From assembly GCA_024279075.1 (NCBI GenBank), contig JAJRRX010000024.1, forward strand, positions 1 to 11,629: a DNA stretch of 11,629 nt, given 5' to 3'. This document shows positions 1 to 6,502 of the stretch, piece after piece (within the stretch, counting starts at the first letter, position 1; the number at the start of each line of letters is the position of its first letter). Both the position numbers and the translations under genes were made by a program. Below the pieces are notes generated by a model, which did not search any database, was not told the DNA's origin, and saw nothing but the letters and a program-made list of their open reading frames with translations. The DNA is from Alphaproteobacteria bacterium (GTDB taxonomy: Bacteria > Pseudomonadota > Alphaproteobacteria > Rhodobacterales > Rhodobacteraceae).

Positions 1-1
1 A

Positions 2-325
2 TTCAAGGTCAAACATGGCCGTATAGATTCCCTCGGCTTCCGCATTGGCAGGTTGGCCTACCTTCCCGATGTGTCTGAGATGTATGAAGAAAGCTGGGCT
101 GCTGTGCAGGGGCTTGATATTTGGGTGCTTGACGCCCTGCGCCGTGAGCCCCACCCAACCCACGCGCACCTTGCGCAATCTCTGGAGTGGATCGCGCAAG
201 CCGCCCCCAAGCAAGCGGTGCTGACCAACATGCATATTGACCTCGATTATGCGGCGGTAAAGGCCGAAACCCCCGCCAACGTGACCCCCGCATATGATGG
301 CATGGTGCTGAGCCTGCCCGCATGA
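2..325 (+). CDS. MBL-fold metallo-hydrolase, C-terminal part (5' end outside window)
   Basis: The reading frame is open from the first full codon at base 2, so the true start lies upstream and the internal ATG codons are not starts. About 107 C-terminal residues are visible. They carry the late motifs of the PhnP-like metallo-beta-lactamase-fold hydrolases: the segment YLPDVSEM, whose Asp is the expected bridging metal ligand, then DALRREPHPTH, then AVLTNMHIDLDY, whose His is the last metal ligand. The N-terminal HxHxDH motif would lie outside the window. Proteins of this subgroup are cytoplasmic metal-dependent hydrolases, usually of phosphodiester or cyclic phosphate bonds, but the substrate is not known. 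In Rhodobacterales I associate this subgroup with a tatD-type nuclease gene immediately upstream (recalled, not checked). The stop codon overlaps the start of the next gene by ATGA, which suggests translational coupling. The family call is firm; the function is open. Confidence 0.8.
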   Translation, partial: FKVKHGRIDSLGFRIGRLAYLPDVSEMYEESWAAVQGLDIWVLDALRREPHPTHAHLAQSLEWIAQAAPKQAVLTNMHIDLDYAAVKAETPANVTPAYDGMVLSLPA

Positions 326-1272
326 TCGCGCAAATATTAGACATCATCGCCCCTGTCTTTCTGCTTATCGCGGCAGGGGCGGGGGCTGCCAAGCTTGGCT
401 GGCTGTCCGAGCCTGCGATTGACGGCATGATGGGCTTTGCCCTGAAGTTCGCTGCGCCGAGCCTGCTGTTCCTGAGTGTCAGCCGCCTCGACATTTCCAC
501 CGCTTTCCACTGGCCGCTCATAGCCTCGTTTTACCTCGCCGCCGCCGCTAGCTTTTTCCTCGCGCTGCTGCTCGCGCGCACCCTGTTCAAGCGCCGCCCG
601 GGCGAGGCGGTGGCGGTGGCTTTTGGCGCGCTGTTCTCCAATTCCCTCATCCTTGGCTTCCCGATTTCCGAGCGTGCTTACGGAGTTGATTCGCTAGTGA
701 CCAATGTGGCGCTGGTTTCCATACATGCTCCTTTTTGCTACCTGCTTGGCATTACGGCGATGGAGCTTTCGCGGGCGGATAAACAGGCCTTGCATAAAAC
801 CGCGCGCACAATATTGGGGATGATGTTTCGCAACCCGTTGATGATCGGCATCGGGCTTGGTTTTGCGGTTAACCTCAGCGGCCTGACCCTGCCCACCCCG
901 GCCCTTTCGGCGGTGGAAATGCTCGCCCGCACCACGCTTCCGGTGGCGCTTTTTGGCATTGGCGGGGTGCTAACACGCTATTCGCTGGGGGCCTCGATGC
1001 CGCAAGCTTTTATGGTCAGCACGCTCTCGTTGCTGGTTCACCCGCTGCTGGTTTACCTGCTCGCCACTCGCGTTTTCAGCCTTGAGCCACAGGTGATGCG
1101 CAGCGCCGTGTTGACCGCAGCCATGGCACCCGGCGCCAATGCATTTTTGTTTGCCTCTATGTATAATCGCGCCAAAGGCGTGGCGGCCAGTGCCATACTC
1201 ATGGCGACAAGCGCCTCGGTTTTTACCGCTTCAGGCTGGATATGGTTTCTAGGGTCGGGGCTCATTGATTGA
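322..1272 (+). CDS. AEC-family (auxin efflux carrier) membrane transporter
   Basis: The 316-residue protein is almost entirely hydrophobic, with about ten predicted membrane segments, which is the length and topology usual for the AEC/MdcF family. The family-typical segment GALFSNSLILGFPI is near residues 96-109, with the conserved Asn and the GFP turn. A second hydrophobic half begins near residue 165 (MFRNPLMIGIGLGF), matching the two five-helix repeats of the fold. AEC permeases move organic acids or other small anions across the inner membrane; the substrate cannot be told from sequence. The gene starts inside the stop codon of the metallo-hydrolase gene (ATGA) and has no clear ribosome binding site of its own, so its translation probably depends on the upstream gene. 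About 400 bases separate it from the next gene, with no convincing terminator between them. Confidence 0.85.
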   Translation: MIAQILDIIAPVFLLIAAGAGAAKLGWLSEPAIDGMMGFALKFAAPSLLFLSVSRLDISTAFHWPLIASFYLAAAASFFLALLLARTLFKRRPGEAVAVAFGALFSNSLILGFPISERAYGVDSLVTNVALVSIHAPFCYLLGITAMELSRADKQALHKTARTILGMMFRNPLMIGIGLGFAVNLSGLTLPTPALSAVEMLARTTLPVALFGIGGVLTRYSLGASMPQAFMVSTLSLLVHPLLVYLLATRVFSLEPQVMRSAVLTAAMAPGANAFLFASMYNRAKGVAASAILMATSASVFTASGWIWFLGSGLID

Positions 1273-1564
1273 TCCAGAACAGGCCGATTACGGCGATGCT
1301 GGCAAATAATATTGCCTCCAGCAATCATTCGGCAGTGGGGACCCTGCGCCTTTTTGGGGAATGTGTGGACATTGGAACGCCGAGAGCGCGTTAACCAAGG
1401 CCCTCCGGAACTTACCTGCACACTTTGGATGAAAACGCACCCTGACACTGCCGAAACCAAAAAATAATTCAGGTTACGCGAGATTGGTCAACGTGCTCGG
1501 TTTTTGTCAGATGACCTTCTGCAAACCAGCTAAAACCCCCACAAGAAGCCTCTATTGTTTATAA

Positions 1565-1598
1565 AGCATTAATGCTCACTTGACCATATTTTTGCTCA
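1565..1598. promoter_or_regulatory. Candidate operator: 12-bp palindrome plus TGCTCA direct repeat
   Basis: A perfect 12-bp palindrome, AGCATTAATGCT, occupies 1565-1576. It overlaps the first of two identical TGCTCA hexamers (1573-1578 and 1593-1598) that lie 20 bp apart, about two helical turns. A looser relative, TGATTCA, follows at 1614-1620 over the -35 box. Placement just upstream of the promoter of a DeoR-family gene fits autoregulation. The motif does not match the GlpR operator I know from E. coli, so assignment to this regulator is inference. Confidence 0.4.
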
Positions 1599-1612
1599 TA
1601 TAAACATTTTAT

Positions 1613-1641
1613 TTGATTCATTTACGACATACGCGTATAAG
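1613..1641 (+). promoter_or_regulatory. Sigma70-type promoter for the DeoR-ABC-phosphodiesterase operon
   Basis: A -35 box TTGATT (1613-1618, 4 of 6 consensus) is followed after exactly 17 bases by a -10 box TATAAG (1636-1641, 5 of 6 consensus). This puts the transcript start near 1648. A perfect 10-bp palindrome, ATACGCGTAT (1629-1638), overlaps the -10 box and could be a repressor site. The promoter excludes the GTG at 1641 as a start codon, because that codon would lie upstream of the mRNA, and supports the ATG at 1671. Confidence 0.6.
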
Positions 1642-1670
1642 TGAGTCGAATTATAGAGGTATGCGCAATA

Positions 1671-2450
1671 ATGGCGAGTAAAACAGAATCGAGAAGAAGG
1701 CTGATTGTCGCGATGGCGCGGGCACGCAATCTGGTAACGGTTGATGGCTTGGCGCATGAGCTTCAGGTGTCTGCGCAAACCATACGCCGTGATTTAAGCG
1801 GGTTATGCCAAGCCAATATTCTACGGCGGCGGCACGGGGGCGCGGAGCTTTTTGAGGGGCCGCTTAACCAGCCTTATGACCAACGCTCCACCACCAATCT
1901 TGAGGCTAAAAAAGCCATTGGGGCGGCGGCGGCGCATATGGTGCCGGATAACGCCACAGTGTTTATTTCGATCGGCACCACACCCGAAATGGTGGCGCGG
2001 GCCTTGCTGCCTAAAAAAGGCTTAACGGTTGTAACCAACAACCTAAACGCCGCGATGGCGCTTTCACAAGAAACCTCCAACCGGATCATTTTACCGGGCG
2101 GGGAGATCCGGCTGCCGGACCGCGATATTATCGGCGATGAAGCACTGGCAGTGTTTGAGAATTACCGTGCTGAATACGGGATTTTTGGCGTTGGGGGCGT
2201 GGATAAAGACGGCTCCTTGCTGGATTTCCATAGTTCCGAAGTGCGCATTCGCGAGAAAATCCGCGAACATGCGCGGGTGTCGATTTTAGTGGTGGATAAC
2301 ACCAAATTTGGCCGCGCGGCGCCAGCGGCAGGCGGCAATATGGCCGATGTTGACCACATAATTATGGATAAGCGGCCAGATGGCGAATTCTCGAAACTTA
2401 TTGAGCAGGTTGAAGGCCGGTTAGACCTCACACAGGAGCCAACATCATGA
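1671..2450 (+). CDS. DeoR/GlpR-family transcriptional regulator
   Basis: The 259-residue protein has the two-part DeoR layout. An N-terminal winged helix-turn-helix includes the recognition helix SAQTIRRDL at residues 34-42. The C-terminal sugar-phosphate sensor domain shows the family segments SIGTTPEM, VVTNNL, PGGEIRLPDRDIIGDEA, GVGGVD and VDNTKFGR. Members usually repress a neighbouring catabolic operon until a phosphorylated intermediate binds; GlpR, for example, senses glycerol-3-phosphate. The frame is open further upstream to a GTG at 1641, but that codon lies in the -10 box. The ATG at 1671 has AGAGG 11 bases before it and gives the usual family N-terminus. The stop overlaps the next start by ATGA, so the regulator is the first gene of the operon it probably controls. 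The ligand is unknown; a phosphate ester released by the downstream enzymes is the natural guess. Confidence 0.88.
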   Translation: MASKTESRRRLIVAMARARNLVTVDGLAHELQVSAQTIRRDLSGLCQANILRRRHGGAELFEGPLNQPYDQRSTTNLEAKKAIGAAAAHMVPDNATVFISIGTTPEMVARALLPKKGLTVVTNNLNAAMALSQETSNRIILPGGEIRLPDRDIIGDEALAVFENYRAEYGIFGVGGVDKDGSLLDFHSSEVRIREKIREHARVSILVVDNTKFGRAAPAAGGNMADVDHIIMDKRPDGEFSKLIEQVEGRLDLTQEPTS

Positions 2451-3466
2451 GCGGTAAACCATTTGTATCGCTGGATAATATCGGCAAACGCTGGAACGGG
2501 CAGCTTGGGGTGGAGGGCATAACGCTAGCCATAGAAGAGGGCGAGTTTGTGGCCTTGCTTGGCCCTTCGGGCTGTGGGAAATCAACCACCTTGCGGCTAA
2601 TGGCAGGGCTTGAAATTCCCGATGAAGGCACGATCATCATTGATGGCAGGGACGTAACGGGTGCTTCGGCAGCGCACCGTAATCTTTCGATGGTGTTTCA
2701 ATCTTACGCGCTATTTCCGCATTTATCAGTCGCTGAAAACGTGATGTTTGGCATGAAGGTAAGGCGGGTTCCTAAAAAGGAGCGGCTGGAAAAGATGCAT
2801 AACGCGCTGGAAATTACCGGCCTGCACGGGCTGGAAGACCGCAAACCAGGCGCGCTTTCGGGCGGGCAGCGCCAAAGGGTGGCCTTGGCGCGGGCCATTG
2901 TGGCAGGGCAAAAGCTGTGCCTGATGGATGAGCCGCTTTCCAACCTAGACGCCAAACTGCGGGCGGCCGTGCGCAAGGATATTAAAAAACTGCAAAGTGA
3001 CCTTGGCATCACCATTGTTTACGTGACCCATGACCAAACCGAAGCCATGAGCATGGCCGACAAAGTAGTCCTGATGAAAGACGGCTTAATCCAGCAAATC
3101 GGCACGCCCGAGCAGCTTTATAGCGAGCCAGCCACAACATTTGTGGCTGAGTTTGTCGGCGCGCCGCCCATGGCGTTGATTGAAGGCGCAGCCTTAGAGG
3201 GCTTTAGCAAAAACCAGACCCTTGGCATTCGCGCCGAGCATATGGAATTTGTACCAACGGGGGGTCGTTTGACCTGCGTGGTAACAGATTGTGAGTTTTT
3301 GGGGGCAGAAACCTTCATCGGTCTGTCGCATGAGCGCGCCAATGGTCTGACCGTTAAACTAGAGGGCAAGGCCAATATGGCGCTTGGCTCGCTGGTGGAT
3401 ATTACCTTTGACAATAAAAACCTTCATGTGTTTGGCCCTGAGGGCCGGCGGATGAAAAATACATAA
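2447..3466 (+). CDS. ABC transporter ATP-binding protein, UgpC/MalK type
   Basis: This 339-residue ATPase has every core motif: Walker A GPSGCGKST (39-47), Q-loop Gln85, signature LSGGQ (137-141), Walker B LCLMDE ending at catalytic Glu162, D-loop SNLD, and switch His195 in VYVTHDQ. A C-terminal TOBE region (about 240-335, beginning GIRAEHMEF) marks it as the MalK/UgpC subgroup that energises carbohydrate or glycerol-phosphate importers (the CUT1 family). It would form a dimer on the cytoplasmic face of the two permeases encoded further on. A good ribosome binding site, AGGAG (2434-2438), lies 8 bases before the ATG, which overlaps the regulator's stop codon. The length fits UgpC (about 356 in E. 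coli). The transporter class is certain; the substrate is inferred from the neighbours. Confidence 0.92.
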   Translation: MSGKPFVSLDNIGKRWNGQLGVEGITLAIEEGEFVALLGPSGCGKSTTLRLMAGLEIPDEGTIIIDGRDVTGASAAHRNLSMVFQSYALFPHLSVAENVMFGMKVRRVPKKERLEKMHNALEITGLHGLEDRKPGALSGGQRQRVALARAIVAGQKLCLMDEPLSNLDAKLRAAVRKDIKKLQSDLGITIVYVTHDQTEAMSMADKVVLMKDGLIQQIGTPEQLYSEPATTFVAEFVGAPPMALIEGAALEGFSKNQTLGIRAEHMEFVPTGGRLTCVVTDCEFLGAETFIGLSHERANGLTVKLEGKANMALGSLVDITFDNKNLHVFGPEGRRMKNT

Positions 3467-3478
3467 AACCAACACCTT

Positions 3479-3484
3479 AGGAGG
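3479..3484 (+). promoter_or_regulatory. Consensus ribosome binding site of the binding-protein gene
   Basis: AGGAGG, a full match to the Shine-Dalgarno consensus, sits 6 bases before the ATG at 3491. It is the strongest ribosome binding site in the operon and fits the high expression needed for a periplasmic binding protein. Confidence 0.75.
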
Positions 3485-3490
3485 ACTACT

Positions 3491-4741
3491 ATGAAACATA
3501 CACAGATCTTTGCGGCGGCACTGACAGGCGCGCTGGCATTTGCAAATGCCAGCGCTGCTCAAACCGAGCTGACCATGTATTACCCCATTGCTGTGGGCGG
3601 CTCGCTCACCCAAGTGGTTGATGGCATGGTGGCCCAATTTGAAGCCGAAAACCCGGATATTAGCGTAACCGCGATTTACTCGGGCAACTATGATGACACC
3701 CGCGTTCGGGCCTTGTCTGCGCTGAACTCTGGCGAGCCAGCGCAACTGGCCGTTATGTTCTCAATCGATGCGTATGACCTGATCGAGCAAGAGCTGATTA
3801 TCCCGTTTGACGGGCTGGCATCTGAGGAATGGCTGAACAGCTTTTATCCGGCCCTGATGGCCAATGGCCAGATTGAGGGCCAAACATGGGGCATTCCGTT
3901 TCAGCGCTCGACCATCGTTGCCTACTATAACAAAGACATGTTCCGCGCTGCGGGCCTAGACCCTGAAAGCCCACCCACAACATGGGACGAGATGATCGAG
4001 ATGGGCAAAGTGCTCACGAATGACGACCATTACGGCCTCATGATCCCCTCCACTGGCTATCCTTACTGGATGTTCCAAGCGCTGGCGATCCAGAACGGTA
4101 AAGAGGTGATGGCGGATGACGGCCTAAGCACAAGCTTTGATGACCCCGACGTGATTGCCACGCTGGAATTCTGGAAGTCACTCTCGCAAGAGCACGGCAT
4201 TATGCCAGACGGCACGGTTGAATGGGGCACCTTGCGCCAAGCCTTCTTAGAGGGCCAAACCGCGATTATGTGGCACTCCACCGGCAACCTGACAGCCGTG
4301 AAGAAAAACGCCAGCTTTGATTTTGGTGTGGCTGAATTGCCGGCAAATGTGCGCCTTGGCTCTCCTACAGGCGGCGGTAACTTCTACATCTTTAAGGATA
4401 CGTCTGAGGAAGAGCGTGCGGCTTCTATGAAGCTGATTGAGTTTATGACGTCACCTGAGCAAGCCGCGGCTTGGTCTATCGCAACTGGCTATATGGGTGT
4501 TTCCCCAGCCGCCTACGAAACCGACGCTTTACAAGCTTATGTGCAGGAATTCCCACCAGCGCTTGTCGCTCGTAACCAGCTTGAAAATGCGGTTGCCGAG
4601 TTCTCGACCTTCGAGACAGCCCGCGTGCGTGAAGGCTTGAACAACGCCATTCAGTCGGCACTCACAGGGGCCAAAACACCGGCTGAAGCTTTGGGTGAAG
4701 CCCAAGCGGCTGCCGAGCGTTTGCTGCGCGCTTACCGCTAA
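3491..4741 (+). CDS. UgpB-like periplasmic binding protein of the ABC importer
   Basis: The 416-residue precursor starts with a Sec signal peptide (Lys2, hydrophobic core 6-18, probable cleavage after A20-S21-A22). Against E. coli UgpB as I remember it, clear blocks line up: GNYDD (65-69) with GNYEQ, YYNKDMFRAAGLDPESPPTTW with YYNKDAFKKAGLDPEQPPKTW (written as family blocks), STGNL (263-267) with SSGSL, GGGNFYIF with GGASLWVM, and TGAKTPAEAL with TGKKTPQQAL. Arg380 aligns with the C-terminal Arg of UgpB (R374) that I recall as contacting the phosphate. UgpB binds glycerol-3-phosphate and glycerophosphodiesters, so an organophosphate ligand is likely. The pocket differs in places, with Tyr190/Tyr192/Trp193 where UgpB has two Trp, so the exact ligand may differ. 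Its own strong ribosome binding site, a palindrome in the signal codons and a terminator just after the gene suggest separate control of its level. Confidence 0.88.
   Translation: MKHTQIFAAALTGALAFANASAAQTELTMYYPIAVGGSLTQVVDGMVAQFEAENPDISVTAIYSGNYDDTRVRALSALNSGEPAQLAVMFSIDAYDLIEQELIIPFDGLASEEWLNSFYPALMANGQIEGQTWGIPFQRSTIVAYYNKDMFRAAGLDPESPPTTWDEMIEMGKVLTNDDHYGLMIPSTGYPYWMFQALAIQNGKEVMADDGLSTSFDDPDVIATLEFWKSLSQEHGIMPDGTVEWGTLRQAFLEGQTAIMWHSTGNLTAVKKNASFDFGVAELPANVRLGSPTGGGNFYIFKDTSEEERAASMKLIEFMTSPEQAAAWSIATGYMGVSPAAYETDALQAYVQEFPPALVARNQLENAVAEFSTFETARVREGLNNAIQSALTGAKTPAEALGEAQAAAERLLRAYR
3530..3555. repeat. Perfect 26-bp palindrome inside the signal-peptide codons
   Basis: Thirteen consecutive complementary pairs meet at the centre 3542/3543 with no spacer. 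In RNA this would fold as an 11-bp stem (left arm GCGCTGGCATT, 3530-3540) with a TGCA loop. It covers codons 14-22, the end of the hydrophobic core and the cleavage site of the signal peptide, about 40 bases after the start codon. No T-run follows, so it is not a terminator. Confidence 0.9.
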
Positions 4742-4753
4742 AACTTCCCACTT

Positions 4754-4787
4754 GGGCATCCGGCATTGTGCCGGATGCCCCTTTTTT
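4754..4787 (+). terminator. Intrinsic terminator between binding protein and permease genes
   Basis: A perfect 12-bp stem, GGGCATCCGGCA (4754-4765) with its complement (4769-4780), closes a 3-base TTG loop. It is followed at once by C and six T (4781-4787). This is a textbook Rho-independent terminator. It begins 12 bases after the binding-protein stop and ends 15 bases before the next start codon, so it interrupts the operon. Partial read-through would give more binding protein than permease. Confidence 0.88.
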
Positions 4788-4802
4788 ACAAAGGGAAACC
4801 CC

Positions 4803-5696
4803 ATGAGTGAACTCGCTAAACTGGAACGCCGCCGCCGCGCCACTTATGGCTGGCTCCTGCTGTCCCCCGCTGCGATTTTACTATCGCTGTTTGCCTTTTA
4901 CCCCTCTATCGCAACGCTCTGGTCAAGCCTGTTTTCGCGCGGCACCCGCCGCAACCCTGTCGCCTTTGTCGGCGGTGAAAACTACGCCGACCTGTTCAAT
5001 GACCCAACCTTCTGGATCGTGGTCAAAAACAACCTGTTTTACGCGGGCGTCACCGTGCCGCTCTCGATGTTCATCGCGCTTTCTATGGCGCTGTGGGCCA
5101 ATTCCAAAATCTCCGCCAAGGGCTTTGTGCGCACCGCCTACTTTACCCCCACCGTGCTGCCGATGATCGCCGCTGCCAACCTATGGTTGTTTTTCTACAC
5201 CCCCGGATTGGGCGTGCTCGACCAGATCGGCAGCCTGTTTGGCCTGCCCTCGGTCAACTGGCTCGGCCAGCCCGAAACCGCGCTTTGGGCGATTATCATC
5301 GTCACCGTCTGGAAAGAGTCCGGCTTTTTCATGATCTTCTACCTCGCCGCTCTGCAAACCATTCCAGAAGACCTGCGCGAGGCCGCCGATATTGAAGGCA
5401 CCAGCCGCTGGACCTATACCCGCCGGATTGTGCTGCCGATGCTGATGCCGATGACGCTATTTATCGGGGTCAATGCGGTGATCAACTCGGTCAAACTGAT
5501 CGACCACCTGTTTATCCTCACCAAGGGCGGGCCGTCGGATGCCTCCAAGCTGATCCTTTACTATATCTGGGAGCAGGCCTTCGCGTTTTTTGACACCCCG
5601 CACGCCGCCGCCCTCACCATGATGGTGCTGCTGGTGCTTGGCATCGTCGCCGCCGTGCAGTTCTTTTACATTGACCGTAGGACCCATTACCAATGA
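4803..5696 (+). CDS. ABC transporter permease, UgpA/MalF type
   Basis: The 297-residue inner-membrane protein has six predicted helices: about 16-38, 70-95, 108-135, 158-186, 212-235 and 265-290. The cytoplasmic EAA loop starts at residue 189 (EDLREAADIEG, then RRIVLP), where the ATPase docks. The frame is open back to an ATG at 4695, but that would run through the upstream gene's end and the terminator. The ATG at 4803 has AAGGG 7 bases before it and yields the usual charged N-terminus MSELAKLERRRR followed by the first helix. It pairs with the next gene product to form the membrane channel of the CUT1-type importer. The stop overlaps the next start by ATGA. Confidence 0.9.
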   Translation: MSELAKLERRRRATYGWLLLSPAAILLSLFAFYPSIATLWSSLFSRGTRRNPVAFVGGENYADLFNDPTFWIVVKNNLFYAGVTVPLSMFIALSMALWANSKISAKGFVRTAYFTPTVLPMIAAANLWLFFYTPGLGVLDQIGSLFGLPSVNWLGQPETALWAIIIVTVWKESGFFMIFYLAALQTIPEDLREAADIEGTSRWTYTRRIVLPMLMPMTLFIGVNAVINSVKLIDHLFILTKGGPSDASKLILYYIWEQAFAFFDTPHAAALTMMVLLVLGIVAAVQFFYIDRRTHYQ

Positions 5697-6502
5697 GCCG
5701 TTATACAAAAAGCTTTGACACCATTGGCGCCGTCCTGCTGGCGATCGTCTGGATCGCGCCGCTGCTCTTTGCGGTCTGGGCCGCTGTGCATTCCACCTCG
5801 GACGCGGTCAATTTCCGCCTGACCTCCCCATGGACGCTGGATAATTTCCGCACCGCATGGGACGGCGCGCCGTGGGCCAAGTATTTCCTCAACACCTTCA
5901 TCCTGGTCACGATCGTGCTGATCGGCCAGTTCATCGTCACCACGCTGGCGGGCTACGCCTTTGCGCAAGTGCAATTTCCGGGCAAAGATTTCGCCTTCCT
6001 GCTAGTGCTCCTCCAGCTTTTCATCCTGCCCGAAGTGCTCATTGTGGAAAACTACGCCATGGTCTCGCGGCTAGGCTTGTTTGACAGCATCCTCGGCATC
6101 GGTATGCCCTATATGGCCTCGGCCTTCGGCATTTTCCTGATGCGGCAGGCCTTCAAATCTGTGCCGATCGAGCTGGATGAAGCCGCCCGTATCGAGGGCT
6201 GCTCGCGCCTTGGGATCTTGCTCAAGGTCTATGTGCCACTGGCCAAACCCACTTACCTCGCCTATGCGCTAGTGTCGGTCTCCACCCACTGGAACAATTT
6301 CCTCTGGCCGCTGATCGTCACCAATTCGCCCGATACCCGCCCCCTCACTGTTGGCCTGTCCATCTTCGGCGCGCCAGAAAACGGGGTTGATATCTCGATC
6401 ATCTCGGCTGCCACCATCATGTCAGTTGCGCCGCTGCTCGTCGCCTTCCTGATCTTCCAACGCCAATTTGTACAAGCCTTCCTGCGCGCCGGTATTAAAT
6501 GA
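5693..6502 (+). CDS. ABC transporter permease, UgpE/MalG type
   Basis: The 269-residue second permease has six predicted helices and an EAA loop at residues 160-183 (ELDEAARIEG, then LKVYVPLAKP). The C-terminus FVQAFLRAGIK resembles the FVQG...GAVKG tail of the MalG/UgpE subgroup, which in MalG reaches into the channel. Translation starts inside the stop of the first permease (ATGA), with AGGA 10 bases upstream, giving balanced synthesis of the two subunits. The stop again overlaps the next gene by ATGA, so transport and hydrolysis are tightly linked in translation. Confidence 0.9.
   Translation: MSRYTKSFDTIGAVLLAIVWIAPLLFAVWAAVHSTSDAVNFRLTSPWTLDNFRTAWDGAPWAKYFLNTFILVTIVLIGQFIVTTLAGYAFAQVQFPGKDFAFLLVLLQLFILPEVLIVENYAMVSRLGLFDSILGIGMPYMASAFGIFLMRQAFKSVPIELDEAARIEGCSRLGILLKVYVPLAKPTYLAYALVSVSTHWNNFLWPLIVTNSPDTRPLTVGLSIFGAPENGVDISIISAATIMSVAPLLVAFLIFQRQFVQAFLRAGIK

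Larger units (their letters stand above)
1273..1670. other. Non-coding region between AEC permease and DeoR regulator
   Basis: About 400 bases hold no supported gene. Near the left end there is an imperfect hairpin at 1297-1323 (TGCTGG...CCAGCA, with a nested GGCAA/TTGCC stem). It has no T-run and so is not a convincing terminator. The stretch 1330-1550 shows nothing I can name. From about 1555 the sequence turns clearly AT-rich and contains the promoter and operator-like elements listed separately. No Pho-box-like direct repeat of CTGTCAT type is visible, although the downstream operon handles phosphate esters. Confidence 0.6.

Noticed and set aside
9..521. Minus-strand open frame of 170 codons opposite the first two genes
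   Set aside because: The opposite strand carries two recognisable proteins; the composition (Arg, Pro, Ala, Gly) is typical of a GC-rich shadow frame.
1297..1323. Hairpin after the AEC gene as a terminator
   Set aside because: The stem is short and broken by a bulge, and no T-run follows on the plus strand.
1264..1327. Minus-strand 20-codon hydrophobic frame (TTG start, LEAILFASIAVIGLFWINQ) just after the AEC gene
   Set aside because: It looks like a small membrane peptide, but it starts with TTG directly after a stop codon, has no ribosome binding site, and overlaps the end of the AEC gene. It could be a gene remnant, but the evidence is too thin.
1053..1460. Minus-strand open frame of 135 codons over the AEC 3' end and the intergenic region
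   Set aside because: Half of it is the shadow of the AEC gene, the product is low in recognisable features, and there is no ribosome binding site or family resemblance.
1506..1515. GTCAGATGAC as a possible Pho box upstream of the phosphate-ester operon
   Set aside because: A Pho box needs two 7-base CTGTCAT-like direct repeats with a 4-base gap. Only one partial half is present, and the symmetry is inverted rather than direct.
3491..5696. The whole transporter as an ordinary maltose or other sugar importer
   Set aside because: The binding protein aligns best with UgpB and the operon carries two phosphoester hydrolases but no glycosidase or sugar kinase, so an organophosphate ligand fits better, although this is not proven.
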